Shown in pieces: positions 34,961 through 46,502 of a DNA stretch of 64,000 nt. This stretch comes from Metallyticus violacea (Eukaryota; Arthropoda; Insecta; Mantodea; Metallyticidae). The stretch is taken from assembly GCA_030762175.1 (NCBI GenBank), contig CM060831.1, positions 139,973,001-140,037,000 on the forward strand, written 5' to 3'. Both the position numbers and the translations under genes were made by a program. How positions within the stretch are numbered: the first letter of the stretch is position 1; the number at the start of each line of letters is the position of its first letter. A model generated the notes under the pieces. It ran no database searches, was not told the origin of the DNA, and saw only the letters and a list, made by a program, of their open reading frames with translations.

Positions 34961-35200
34961 GCTTATTCCTCCAGCAGAAGGTATAGATATCCATTATTTA
35001 TATGTGTAGTACAACACTGTACAACGTTATTCTGAATTTTGATTGCCACATTAAAGCTACTATTTTACTCATACTCATATATTGTGTGAATTTCTATAGT
35101 GTTTATTTCTGTTATAATGCTAATTTTATTTTATTTAAAGAAAAATAATTAAGCATGGATTTTTGGACAGGGTTTTATATAATTTTATTTTGAAATTTAG

Positions 35201-35372
35201 ACTGAAGCAGGAGAGAAAGATGGGAGTACAAGTGAGAGTTCACTAGAATCGTCTAGTGGCTATGGTAGCCAGACCATCATCCCAGTAGATGATGCAGCTG
35301 CAGCAGCAGCAACAGCTGCAGCAGCGGCCGCAGTGGCAGCAGCAGCTGCAGCTGCAGCAGGAAATTCAGAAG
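35201..35372 (+). CDS. MTSS1: MTSS1/MIM homologue, exon 8: SSGYGSQT block and polyalanine tract
   Basis: Exon of 172 nt, phase 0 in and 1 out, with acceptor tttAG (35199-35200) and donor GTAAGA at 35373. It starts TEAGEKDGSTSESSLESSSG, then YGSQTIIPVDD. The SSL.SSSGY.SQT.(I/T)P block matches the conserved block found C-terminal in vertebrate MTSS1. It is followed by about 24 residues that are almost all Ala, with one Thr and one Val, ending GNSE. The alanines are coded by mixed GCA/GCT/GCG/GCC, so the tract is old and not a pure trinucleotide expansion. It is unusual for the family and may be lineage-specific. Confidence 0.91.
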
Positions 35373-36100
35373 GTAAGAAAGTGTTGTCTTGAAAGTATTG
35401 TATGTTTTAGTAGTGTGACTAGTGTGGTGCATGGAGTTCATTAACCAGTATGCTGCCTGTGGGTTCATAAGGCAACATAGATGCCTTTTTTAACCTTTGG
35501 GTTCTTAAGGGGTACAAACTTTGTCAGGAAGTAATATATTCTTTTTAGAAAGAGGTTTCACATTACATATTATAGAGTTTTCTAGGATCAGCACTGTAGA
35601 TATTTTCCACGAAAAGCATTTACTTTGGATAGTCTGTTTTATTTTTGCTTCATACTTCAGCATTTTTTTAATATTTCCTTCCATTGTATGTTTTCAAAAT
35701 TTAGCAGATTGAATCATAGGCAGGGAAATATGGTTACTCACATTGGCAGTATGTGTCAAAATTTGTAAAATGAAAATGATGTGCAGATTTAAAATAAATG
35801 TTACATATCTTTCAATGTCAAACAATCACTGAAAATGCTGTTTACATTCCTTTGTGTTTGTTGCAGAGTTTTGCATTTGATTCTGCATTTTAGAGCAGCG
35901 TTATATATTAGAATGTAGCATTTTGCATTGCAGAGACACAACTAATGCAAAATTGAAAACTTTTAAATAAAATAAATAAAATAGGTAATATTTTTATACA
36001 GAAAGCAGTCTATTCCATTTTAGGTGCATATAAATTGTGTTTTTTTTTATCATATTTGCTTCTCGGAATTTACTGGTTTTAATATATATTTTTTTTATTT
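35373..36100. other. Intron 8, first part: nothing recognisable
   Basis: AT-rich, no landmark. Confidence 0.4.
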
Positions 36101-36375
36101 CGTTTATTTACGGATGCTCTTTAACATCTCAGGTCATCAGCATCCTATTCAAATCAGGGTGTGAAACGGCCTACAAATCTTGGTCAGAGGCCTCTTTTTT
36201 CAGGCTTGAGGTTCTTTATTGTGCCGTAAATGTACAACTTAGGAACCATGGCTTTACTTCCCTTTCAAAGTAAGCCATACTTAGGATTTTACGCCCGAAA
36301 AAATCCATCAATTCTGGCTGGGATCAAACCTGCAATCTTGATTGGTTTTAGGAGGCAAGTATAGTTACCACTATA
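36101..36375 (-). repeat. tRNA-derived SINE, family B, copy 2
   Basis: Matches copy 1 along its length (tttacggatgctctttaaca, ggcttgaggttctttattgt, ctggctgggatcaaacctgc). The tRNA head is eroded and CpGs have become TG/CA. Confidence 0.85.
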
Positions 36376-36419
36376 ATAAATATTAATTCAAAAAATAAAG
36401 GGATCATTAATAAAATTCA

Positions 36420-38340
36420 ACAAAAGAAGGGATCATTCAACCAGGCCCAGAAGACCACTCATGTGCTGGATAAAGAGTGATATGACTACAGAACTGACTG
36501 TTGGAAGATCCCATCAACCCTGATTGCAGAGCCTTAGAACTGTACCAATCTTTAGAGAAAGTTTCACTTCATGCCAACAGCTCCTCCAGAAAAGTGGGCT
36601 TCAGGAAACCCAAAAGCAAACTCAAACAACAAACAATCACTTTTATGACTGAAAGATACTACTTAGTAACAAGCATAATATAGATAACTAGATAAAATTA
36701 CAAAAAGAACATTATGCACTGACATCGATGACCTCCGCACAATGTTTTTAACAAATACTTGAATCCACTAAATCAATAAAAAATGTTTGGAAAAGCCTGA
36801 ATACTAGGAAACAGTGGCTGCTTGGAGCTAAGAAATCATATGCTGACCACACTACATCAAGAAGAGACACCTTAGCTGAAACAACAAGATTTTGCAAATC
36901 CTTGTATGCAAGCACCTCACCCTCAAATTCACAAAAAGCATTTATAAGTGAACCCAATGACATTGGCCCACTCAATCTCCAGAGTGAAGTCAATAGTGCA
37001 ATAGAAGAACTAAAAAATGGAAAGACTCCCAGAAAGAATGGTATATGGACCATTTGAAATTCTGAGCGAAATGTTTAATACACCCAATGACAATCCTATT
37101 CAACAAATTATTGCATGAGGAAATCTAGTATAATTGTTTGGGAGTCCAACACAGTTATACTATTGCACAAGAAGGACTCTAAGGACAACTTAAATAAATG
37201 CAGGCTGATCAACTTAATGTCCAAAATATGTAAGTTATTTTCAAAAGTAATAACTAGAAGACTGACAAAAATTCTGGATAAGAATCAACCCATTGGACAG
37301 GCAGGTTTCCAGTCCATATTCAGCACAGCAGATCATCTTCAGCCCGTTAATCAGGTTATAGAAAAATCAGAAGAATTCAGTTTACCATTATATCTAGCAT
37401 TCATTGATTATAGCAAGGCATTTGATTTGATAGATCAGGCAAGTGTATTACAAGCACTGCACAAACAGAGAATCAAAGCAAAAGTGAGAACGGAAAGAAT
37501 GGGATAAGTTTGCAATCTTAATAGGAGGGTTAAACAAGGAGACCCAATCTCCCGTAAAAACTCTCCACTTGCATTCTGGAAGACAACTACAATGGGACAG
37601 CAAATATGGCATCAGTATAAATGGTACTGGACTAACCACCCTAAGATTCACAGATGATGTGTGCTATTTTAGAGAACACCCAAAGACCCACAACAGATGC
37701 TTCTCAAACTAAATAGTACAGCAATCCCTTTGGCTTCATGATGAATCACACCAAAACTAAAATAATGACCAACATACCAAAAAGAGCAATAGAAATAAGT
37801 GGCTAAGAGATTCAGTGCATGGATGAATTATCTAGGCCAGATGGTCTGATATGACCACCAAATGGACAAAGAGATAAGAGGAGAGTAGCTCTTGGAAAGT
37901 CTTCTAGTCTCTAAAGTTCATATTGCAAGACCTATCTCTAAACAAGAAACTGAAACTCAAGGCATTCAACTCTTGTGTCTTCCCAGTGCTGATGTATGAA
38001 TATCAATCTGATCCCTAACTGACAGACAGCGGCAGAGCATAGCAATATACCAAAGGAAATGGAGAAGAACATCTTAGGCTTAACACTGAGAGACAAGATC
38101 TCCAACACTGGACTGTAGAAAATCATGGAATCAGAAAGCATCATGGACAGAGCTGCAGTGATAAAATGGAAATGGGGCAGAGAGGTGGATGCAGCTAATC
38201 ACTATATGGCACCCCTATGCAGGACGGAGGACTCCAGGTCAACCGAGAAGATGGTCAGAGCTTAGAGTTCACAGGCCAAGTGTAGCCCACAATAGAAGTG
38301 GCAAGGTCTCAAAAAGGACAAGAAACTATAAAACAGTGTA
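36420..38340 (+). mobile_element. RTE-type non-LTR retrotransposon remnant (reverse transcriptase)
   Basis: The + frame 37115-37507 encodes VILLHKKDSKDNLNKCRLIN, then LMSKICKLFSKVITRRLTKI, LDKNQPIGQAGFQSIFSTAD and LYLAFIDYSKAFDLID. These are RT motifs with FxDYxKAFD, QAGFR-like and ADH. Downstream, FTDDV (near 37650), then a C-terminal KWKWGREVDAANHYMAPLCR-like tail near 38165-38230 match the R.W.GH..R....RW....W.p pattern. RT active site and tail are broken by stops and frameshifts. Confidence 0.8.
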
Positions 38341-38489
38341 GTTTTTTTATTGGAACTCTTTAACTCATGTGGAATAGCTCACCACATGAGTCACAAAACT
38401 CTCTTTTCCCTATAGCAGGAGGCCCTAGCCCTATATAGGACATAATGGGCTCTTTCATTTCATTTAATTTCAAGTGTAGTTTTAAATAG

Positions 38490-38600
38490 CGGGAATTTTC
38501 ACAGTGAAATATAATATAATTTTGCAATTTTTATGAGGAATCACTCAAATTTCATTAATTTTGTTACACCTTACTTGGACATGTTTTGAAGGCTGTCACA
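38490..38600 (-). mobile_element. PLE terminal fragment (same family as 20.9 kb)
   Basis: Shares ttttcacagtgaaatataat, ttatgaggaatcactcaaat and acttggacatgtttt with the arms at 20.9 and 39.9 kb. It ends in a truncated hammerhead motif at about 38580-38592, where a second PLE end in opposite orientation begins. Confidence 0.7.
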
Positions 38601-38611
38601 CAGGTCGACCA

Positions 38612-38653
38612 GGAACTGATGATAGGAGCGATGGCTCCAGAAACTAGTTTTCC
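38612..38653 (+). ncRNA. Hammerhead-ribozyme-like motif, copy 4 (most complete)
   Basis: Plus strand: stem I 5' GGAA (38612-38615); core CUGAUGA (38616-38622); UA; stem II GGAGC/GCUCC (38625-38629 with 38634-38638, loop GAUG); A; GAAA (38640-38643); stem III self-complementary hexamer ACUAGU (38643-38648); cleavage position U (38649); stem I 3' UUCC (38650-38653), which pairs perfectly with GGAA. All hammerhead conserved core positions are present, with one or two extra bases at the base of stem II. Confidence 0.65.
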
Positions 38654-39880
38654 ATTTTATTGAATTTTAGTGGTGTGTATGTTACAATTTCGACTCAATT
38701 TTTTAAAAATGTTAATATTTGACACCACTGTTACAAAAGTTCACTATATTTTATACATGAAATATACCTATATTGGGGCTTCAAAATGATTAGTTACATC
38801 CAGACAACAAATGCTAAGTATTGCATATATATACACTCTCAAGGAAATTCTATGTTGCTTGCATTTGTTGATTTACAGGCATTAAAATGTAATTCAATGT
38901 TTGTCATAGAGGACTAAAAATGTGAAATGAACTAATTCAATGACTTATGTGATTCTTTCAAATGCCCAATATAATTTATTCTCATGATGATAAAAGTTAA
39001 AGGGCAAGAGCAAGTTATGAACCGTACCTTTGTGATCCAATACAGTACAGATCTAGAAGCTAACAAACAATTTTTTATTGTTTAGCGGAGAGCCATCTTT
39101 TTTAAAAATTGCATTTTCACATATAATTTATGAATTTTTTATAATTCCACTACATTACAGCCGGGGTTCAATAAGATATTATATGACAGTTATAATTTAT
39201 GTTCATTACTATGGCTACTAATAAATGAAAGACTGTGCAAATATTTACATCTGAACCAATGAGAATATCATTTTACTGGTCATACATTAGCAAGAAGATT
39301 GTTTATATTTTTTTTATTTGTTTATTTACTCATATTGCTTCATCCTCACTTAAACAAAGTCTTCTTAAAAATTCCAGTGCCCCATGAACAACTCCTTTCT
39401 GGAGGCTAATTGAAAGAGTGCATGAGGGAAATAAGCAAGTAAATATGGCATGAAAAACAGCTCAATCATAGAGCAATAATTACTTATAGAAAGAAATGCC
39501 ATTAAATACCCAGGTTATGGAAATACTTAGGAGGACTGAACAGTTTGTGAAAGAGAAATTGTGAAATAAATAATTTATCCTAATTAGTTAAAGAGGCTTT
39601 TCTGCGAAGTGTTAGTCAGCATAGTCTTGAAGCATATCTGTGGTTTTATAAAGGAGGTACAGAAGGTAGATGACATGAAGAACATAATGTGATACCTGTG
39701 TTACCTTGTTGTTAATAATGAGCTAGTCTTAACATATAAGCAATTGGTTAATATCAAGGGATCACATGATAAACACATTTTATGTGAGATGTTGTGTAAG
39801 GTGGGAGCATATTATTGGGGTTTTACTGTATATTATTCCAGTTTAAAAACATTTATATTTTCTGACATTATTATTATGAA
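38654..39880. other. Intron 8, middle: no recognised element
   Basis: AT-rich sequence with no coding or repeat landmarks apart from the PLE ends on both sides. Confidence 0.4.
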
Positions 39881-39883
39881 ATC

Positions 39884-40135
39884 ACTCAAATTTCATTAAT
39901 TTTGTTCTACTTACTTGGACATGTTTCAAAGGCGTTTGCCTCCATCTTCAGCCTGGCCCCACTGGCCGCTTCCCAGTGTGGTATTAAAATGTTGCTCTGT
40001 GGCTTTAACAAACTTATTGATGAGGTAACTGACTTCTTTTAAGATTACAATTTCATAGGAGGTAACTGTTGTTTGGGAGATCAAAGTCAACTAAAAATTT
40101 TTGTTTTTCTTTATAAGTATATTTATAAAAAAAAA
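39884..40135 (-). mobile_element. PLE terminal fragment with hammerhead-like motif
   Basis: Matches one arm of the 20.9-21.35 kb inverted repeat (aatcactcaaatttcattaa, acttggacatgtttcaaagg, gtggtattaa.atgt.gctctgtgg.tt, gaggtaactgttgtttggga). Single arm only. Confidence 0.75.
39915..39955 (-). ncRNA. Hammerhead-ribozyme-like motif, copy 5
   Basis: Minus strand: core CUGAAGA (39945-39951), extra U (39944), stem II GGAGGC/GCCUUU (39938-39943 with 39928-39933, loop 4), GAAA (39924-39927), hexamer ACAUGU (39919-39924), then C. Confidence 0.55.
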
Positions 40136-41684
40136 ACTATTTATGTTTTCATCCACATTTCTGCATCTATTGGTTATAAAAGTTTCAGAGGTAATGGAAA
40201 GATGTTCAATAATGGAATATTTTTAAACGTGCTGTAGATTCTTATTTCTAAATGGAAACTTCAGCTTCATTTAATTTCTATTTCACTGGGACAACTTAAT
40301 TAGTAATATATGTACCCTTTAATAAACCTCATTGAATAGCTTTAGGGAAAGATTTAAGAAATGATTAGCAATATTAAAATTTAAATTATATTATGAGCAA
40401 CGTAGATAGCATATATTTATTGTAGATAGCAGTTAGCATATACATATATAGACTGCATTTAACCTTTAGGATAAATTTAGTACAAGGTGCTAGATATCTA
40501 TGAAATATGTATGTTTTGAATCAGTTATTCACTCTGTAAAAAAATGCTTGTGTTTTCAAAACATTGCAAATGGGAAAATGCAGTAATTTCAAAATGCAAA
40601 CTACATTGAATATGAAGCTTAGAACTACAAATTATCTAGTTTTCTCAAATGGAATTTCATTACAAATGCAAAAAAAAAAAGCATCCTTGTTTATAGATAA
40701 TGTTTATATCTGAATATTCTCTTGGGTCATGAAAATACATATTGGAGATACATCCCCCTATTCTCCCCAAATTTTACTCCTGTCCTTTCTGCAGTCTACA
40801 ATTTTTAAAGCAATTAGAAGAAAACTTGGAGATTATCAGAATTTAGTTTCTTAAATAGAAGGAGAAAAAAGCTTAATGGACAAATTTTCAGAAATTAAAA
40901 TGTGATTTTTTTGTGTTGCCTGTTAATACAGAGTATAAAATGCTGTCATTTAGTGTTGAATTCAATCAGGTAGCAGCTGTCACTTAAAAATTTAAGATAC
41001 TTTTTATCTGTGCAGTTAAATTTTAATTAGGTTTTTAATTACCTCATTTGGCATATAGAGTTAGTTGAAACCAAATTAATGGAACTGTAAATTAGAGAGT
41101 TTGCGTGGATCTCGAACACGATTTTATTGGAGTAACATAAAGATGCCATTAAAAAGAGATGAAAAATTGAGCTTAAGAAATCACTGTCATATCATTTGCA
41201 TTGCACATTAACATATGGGATAGATTGTTGCAGAGATTATTTTGAGTTAAAATTAATTATATTGTATTATAAAATCATTAGACTCTTCTCTGTAAGTACT
41301 TTGAAAATATAAGCATTTCTTTAGTAGTTACTTTAGTCTGATAAATTTTATTATGTGTTAAATAAATATATTATTGAAATAATAGATTATGTAGCAAAAT
41401 TATTTCTGTAGAGCTTTTTAAGTATAAATTCAAATGCTAGGGATGTATTTTTGTAACTGTCTTTTCCTGGATAATCAGTAACAGTCTTTGTAAAAATTTA
41501 AAAATGCATTTTGTGTGCTTCCCACATAAGCAAAATTATCTGTAGCCTTCCCAGATCCTGAGCATTTGATCCAAAATAACACTCCCGGAATTCCATGTTA
41601 GTAAATTCTCAACATTTATCCCTGTACCATGTATGTGTGTGTGGTTTTTTTAGTTTTTCCCTTCCTTCTTGTTCTTTCATCTAG
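40136..41684. other. Intron 8, last part: nothing recognisable
   Basis: AT-rich, CpG-poor. A (TGTG) stretch precedes the pyrimidine tract of exon 9. Confidence 0.45.
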
Positions 41685-41798
41685 ATGTGTCGTTGAGTGT
41701 ATCTAGTTTGGAGGCTGCTAGCAAGTATTGTACACTGCCCCGCTCAGGGGACTTTGCCCTTGCCAGTGGGCCCCGCAGGCGACCTGTCTCCACAACAG
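41685..41798 (+). CDS. MTSS1: MTSS1/MIM homologue, exon 9: small symmetric exon
   Basis: Exon of 114 nt, phase 1-1, with acceptor tctAG (41683-41684) after a long C/T tract and donor GTAGGA at 41799. It encodes DVSLSVSSLEAASKYCTLPR, then SGDFALASGPRRRPVSTT. It is unusually GC- and CpG-containing for this window, as expected of constrained coding sequence. Because it is symmetric and flanked by introns of 6.3 and 8.5 kb, it is the best cassette-exon candidate. No regulatory element is seen that proves this. Confidence 0.88.
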
Positions 41799-44030
41799 GT
41801 AGGATAAACCAGAAACTGTCTTCCTGCTTTTATTTTCTTTTATTTTGTTTATTTAATTATTGTTTTATTTCTTATGTCCTAAATATGAATATGTTTAGAA
41901 TATACGAATCCAGGAGACAGGTTCTTATAAAATATATGCTGATAAGACATATAAATTTAGGTATTCAAGCTTTCTTTTTTCATGATCAGTGTTTCAAGTT
42001 TTTGTTATGGTTTAAACGTTAAAGTGCCTTTTAATATATGTACTCCACAGCTAAAAGTATCTGGTTGTGTTATAGCAAAGGAAGGCCTTTGCTTTTGCTT
42101 ATATTGTTAACCTATCATGTAAAGTTTGCATTTGTTGCACTAAGGCTTAGCTTTGAACGCAACGAAAGTAGCACAAAAGTAATGATATTATAAGGCATAT
42201 TGAGTGGAAAGTACAGGCTTTGCAAACAGATAACAGTCTGTAAATAGAATGCGCAGTGATATGATGACCTTGGTGAATTTCTTGCCTCAGCCTCTCCAAC
42301 ACTGTGCATAGTTGAAATGCATGCTCCTCTTCAATTCCCATCACAGATTATCTGTCCCCACCCCTTTACCCACCACTCTCTGTTGTGTGTCTGAGTGCTA
42401 AGTCTATTTGAATAGACCGTACTATAGTTAAAATCATATTAGAATATTACTTTATCATCAACAGAAACATTTTATTTGAGTGTTCATTAATTTTTTGACT
42501 TTTCTGCGAATATGTTTGGGTACCATGACATCATAGAGTTTGTTGGCAAGTATAAGACATAGGTGGAAGTAGAGGAGATGAAATAGCTTTTTTTTCTTGC
42601 ACATATCTTTTCTGATTTAGACACTAGGTGGGGAGAGAAGCTAAAGTAGCTTTCATGGTACAATTAGTATATTACTTTGCTAATGAGATGCCTTTTGAAT
42701 GTGTTTCAAACCCATGTATCATGAGAACTATGTGTCTCTAATAAACACGACAGTAAATTGAGGTAAATAGGCTTACCCCTCAGTCACTCATGGTTTTTCA
42801 ACCAAATGAAATGAACTCGGAATATCATACTTTCATGGCAGAATGGCACTTTTAATCAGGAATTAAAATTGAGCAAAAATGTCATTACAACATCAGCAAA
42901 TGTATGGATGAATTTCTTATGAAATATCATCAATTTGAATAGATTCCATGAAGTATGATCAGGACAAAGATTTACAAGTTAGTAACAAAGCACCACACTC
43001 CAGCAATACTGGAAAACACAAATGACAATATGTTACAAAAAAATAAGAAAATGTTTGAAAGTAAATGGCAGACACAAAGAACAACTGTTTTAAATAAAAT
43101 CGAACCTTTCTTTTAGCAACTCCAGTTTTCTTGCTTTCTTAGTTGTTATTTATGTTTTCTTAATAGTAAGCATTTCTAGATGTGAAAATGTGCTCATAAT
43201 AAAATAAGCACTTGAACCAAGGCATTGATAACATTTCACCTGACCCTTTGCATTTCTACCATTCTCCGTTGAAACAGTGCTATGTCTGAAGTATGCAGTC
43301 TAGCGGTAGCTTCATGCAATTAGGATGCTTGCTAATGCAGTGATTCAATTGGAAGTCTTGAACATTGTTCATAATTTTAGTGAAAGTAGCTCTATTAGTA
43401 TCTCTCCTGTAATATCGAGATCTATTAAACTTACTTCCCAGCAGTGAATTCATTATACTCAAACCTTGCTTGCAAAAATGTGAAAATAAATGAGCACCCA
43501 GTAGGATGTGCTGCTTAACAATGAATGTTGTTCATTGTTTCTAGAACAGAATATTACTAGTTTCATCTTTCAGTCTTGTACCAACATAAAAGACAATAAT
43601 CAGGCAAAAATTGAGCTTGTTTTTTCTTAAATGGTATCTTAAAGCAATGTAAATAATTCTAAGAAAGCACTAAATTTACTGTATATCAGATATTGATTGC
43701 ATTTTATTGGAATGAACATGTTTTCCCCAAATGTGAGCAATGTTCTAATTTTAGTTTTGTGCTTTTTATTTCTTTTTATTTTGAGAGATAGGGTAAGAAA
43801 ATTAGTTTACTCCATTGCTAGAGCCTGAAATATTTTGTGTCCATTTCTCTTATGATAAAGTTAGTTATACTATCTGCTGATAGTATAGTTCGTGTCATGC
43901 TTGATCCAAGGAAGAGGGTGGGAGAAAGCCAGTGGAGCCTGAAGTAAACAGCAGCATTCTAGATCTATAATTTCCCAAGTATTCTACTTGTCTCCTTTCA
44001 TTAATCTATGGTATATTATTTCATAACCTG
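41799..44030. other. Intron 9, first part: nothing firmly recognisable
   Basis: AT-rich. The minus frames at 42115-42344 have a less random look (LERLRQEIHQGHHITAHSIY) but no family I can name. Confidence 0.35.
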
Positions 44031-44960
44031 TTGCAATAGTTGCTCAAAATAGTATCCTTTGGCACTCACACATTCTGAATGTCTTTTGATGAAAATTGTA
44101 TTCCCACGCAAACATTCTTCTTTTGTAATACTTCTAATTTCTGCCCTTATATTGTCCTTCAGTTCATCTAAAGTGTATGGGTTATTTCTATAGACTCTAT
44201 TTTTTTAGGGTTCCCAAAAAATAATAATCACAGATCTGGGGAATGTGTGGGCCATAACCCTTTAGAAATAATTCTGTCTTCAAAAACTTCCTTCATAGCA
44301 TCCAAAGAATCAAGGGCAGTATGTGCTGTGGCAGAATCGTATTGAAAATATGCATTTGTCTCTCATGATCAGTTAATTGTTCAAATAAATGTGCAAGTAT
44401 TTGTATACAATACTTATATGAATTTGCAGTATCTTAAAAAAAAAATACAGATCCTATTGTCCAATTTCCTGTTATGGCACACCAATCTTTTCACCATGCA
44501 GAGGAATTATATGAATTATTCGTGAATTTTCTGTGCTCCAGAATCTACTATTCTGTGAGCATACATAACCTCGTAAATGAAACCTGCTTCATCAGAGAAA
44601 ATTATTAAATGTGGATCAACAATACCATCATGAATGTTCTGTTAAACCCAATTACAAAAATTCATTTGACTTTCATTGTCATGCATTCATAATTTTTGGA
44701 TTATAGTAACTCTGTAAAGTTTCAATTTTAAAAGTTTAGTAGCCATATGGATTGAAGTTTTTGAAACACCTACTTGTGCTACGCAACATAAAGATTTATT
44801 AGGAGAATGTTCAAGTGATGCTTTTCTTGTGGTAGAACCCTATATTTAGGCCTGGAAATTTTCATAGTTCAGTGATCTTGTTTCTTTAAATTTATTGACA
44901 AGAAATTAACTGCACCTCTATTTCGAGGTTGAATGCCAGGGAATGTCCACAAATTAATTG
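44030..44960 (-). mobile_element. Tc1/mariner-superfamily transposase remnant
   Basis: On the minus strand, pieces translate to FSDEAGFIYEVMYAHR-like (near 44590), HIIPLHGEKIGVP-like (44480-44510) and LKGYGPHIPQICDYYFLGTL-like (44200-44270). A further PIHF..TEGQYKGRN-like piece (44150-44190) fits LKD.VY.NNP.TL.ELK.NI.A. This is the order of a DDE transposase of the type with FSDEa.F, E.PLH..K..VW.A and spDL.p.DFFLWGYLK. Heavily frameshifted. Confidence 0.6.
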
Positions 44961-45133
44961 CCTACACACTTGTTGACATGAATTTGTTTTGGTGAGTCAT
45001 ACATATATTATTCATTTTTGTAGAGTAAATTTTTAGCTGGCATTTCAATTATCTAAATAACTAATTAATGCACACCTTATATATAATTCAAAAGAATTAC
45101 ACAAGCAAACATGACTTCTAACACTTCAAACTG

Positions 45134-45413
45134 TGCGCCATGTTTGGCTGAAGTTTTTAAGTTGCAGACTTATGAGCGGGAGGTCTGGGGTTCAATTCCC
45201 ACCAGGATCATCCCCTCTGACTGAGGTTTTTTCCATATTCTTCTCATTTCTCATAAATGCCAAATGTTGGGGAGGTACCCTAAACTTTGACCTGGAACGC
45301 TTCCTTCCTCTATAAAAAAATTCTTTCCCAATTTATCATTTCATCTCATGTCAGTGTCCACCACCTGTCTACCTCAGTAGTTAAAACAAGCATTAAACAC
45401 ACTTTAAAAAAAA
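45134..45413 (+). repeat. tRNA-derived SINE, family A, copy 4
   Basis: Head gcgccatgtttggctgaagt, B-box ggggttcaattcccaccagg, body cataaatgccaaatgttggg, tail cagtagttaaaacaagcatt and aaacaca followed by an A-run. Confidence 0.88.
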
Positions 45414-46149
45414 TGCCAAACTGTACAAAGCAATGACCAGTAACATAGAGTTGTGTAAATACTGGTCTTATTGCCAACACCTTAACTTGTACCAAAGCAT
45501 TGACCAGAATCATATGGGCTCGTACACTTGGGAAGAAAATTATGTATCTAGAATGCTGCTATTTACTTCATGCTCTACTGGCTTTCTCCTGCCTACTTTC
45601 TCGGATCAAGTGTGACTCAAACTCTCCATTGATCTGTAAACTGGTGCTATTAGGAGTAACTAGGACCAGCATTTTTGTGACCTAAAGATTAGCAGAAAAG
45701 CCTAAGTTTTAAATCAAATTGTTTAGGAAAGATTAGGATGTATATAAAAAAGTTAAACTCTAACCAAGGCTCTCCCTCTCTCTTTTACCATGTTGGTGTA
45801 CTCAACAGAGCATTCTAGGGTTAAATTTAATATTAATAATAATATTAAGTTTTAATTACACTAGTTAAGTGGACATTTGAAATGTTTAACTGGAAGTTTT
45901 TTTTTTTTTTTACTGAACCATTTATTGTTATTTAAAGCTTTCATAAAAAATTGCCACATCTTTTCAGGCATGGATAATTTATTCACAAACTAAGAAATAA
46001 GTTGATTTAAAATTACAACTACATTCGAAAAATGTCTGGACAATGAAAAAAATCAGTGGAGCTACAGTGTCCAAATATCATAATTTAAAATAATTTCACT
46101 GTTTAAAGTCTTTCTAAATAATAAACAAATATATTGATTAAGTAAAAAT
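45414..46149. other. Intron 9, middle: nothing recognisable
   Basis: AT-rich. Frames at 45433 and 45500 lack motifs. Confidence 0.4.
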
Positions 46150-46502
46150 TGTGCTTACGAAGCTGTAGACAATGGAGTGGAATATATCCTACATTAATGT
46201 GTTCAGTTGTTAACGCTAACTTCACTTACTTTTTTAAAACTTTGGACTAGTTTTGGGAGAGGTTCCTCCCATCATCGGCTGCTGTTGCCTGAATGCCGTT
46301 GTTCGAAACGGGGGATGGATGCCCGTTCGCTCCTGTGGTGGTATCTTGTGGTTGTAGTAGAAACTTGCTGAGTTCATCCAGCGGCAAAAAATCAAAATTC
46401 ATTAAGTTGTTGTTATTTTTTAAAAAGAAAATTCTCTCCCATGTGGATAGTTCTATTGTAACTATGGGAGAGCAAAATAGGAAAACATCTACTAAATCTT
46501 AA
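46150..46502 (-). mobile_element. Penelope-like element 3' end with ORF terminus and hammerhead-like motif
   Basis: Homologous to 61330-61520. The minus strand encodes a C-terminal ELSKFLLQPQDTTTGANGHP-like tail (46290-46380), then GIQATAADDGRNLSQN and a TAG. The TAG lies inside the stem III hexamer, because the TGA normally in the hammerhead core is CGA here. The start cttacgaagctgt.gacaatggagtgg is shared with 55770-55800. Confidence 0.7.
46242..46279 (-). ncRNA. Hammerhead-ribozyme-like motif, copy 6 (core mutated)
   Basis: Minus strand: CCGAUGA (46272-46278; U4 of the core changed to C), extra U (46271), GGGAG..CUCCC stem, AAAA in place of GAAA, hexamer ACUAGU (46246-46251), then C. Predicted inactive because U4 and G12 are changed. 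Confidence 0.5.

Noticed and set aside
42115..42344. Two minus-strand frames with LERLRQEIHQGHHITAHSIY
   Set aside because: Some protein-like character, but no recognised family, start or splice context.
46293..46502. 69-codon plus-strand frame
   Set aside because: Shadow of the minus-strand PLE C-terminal coding; the opposite strand has the homology.
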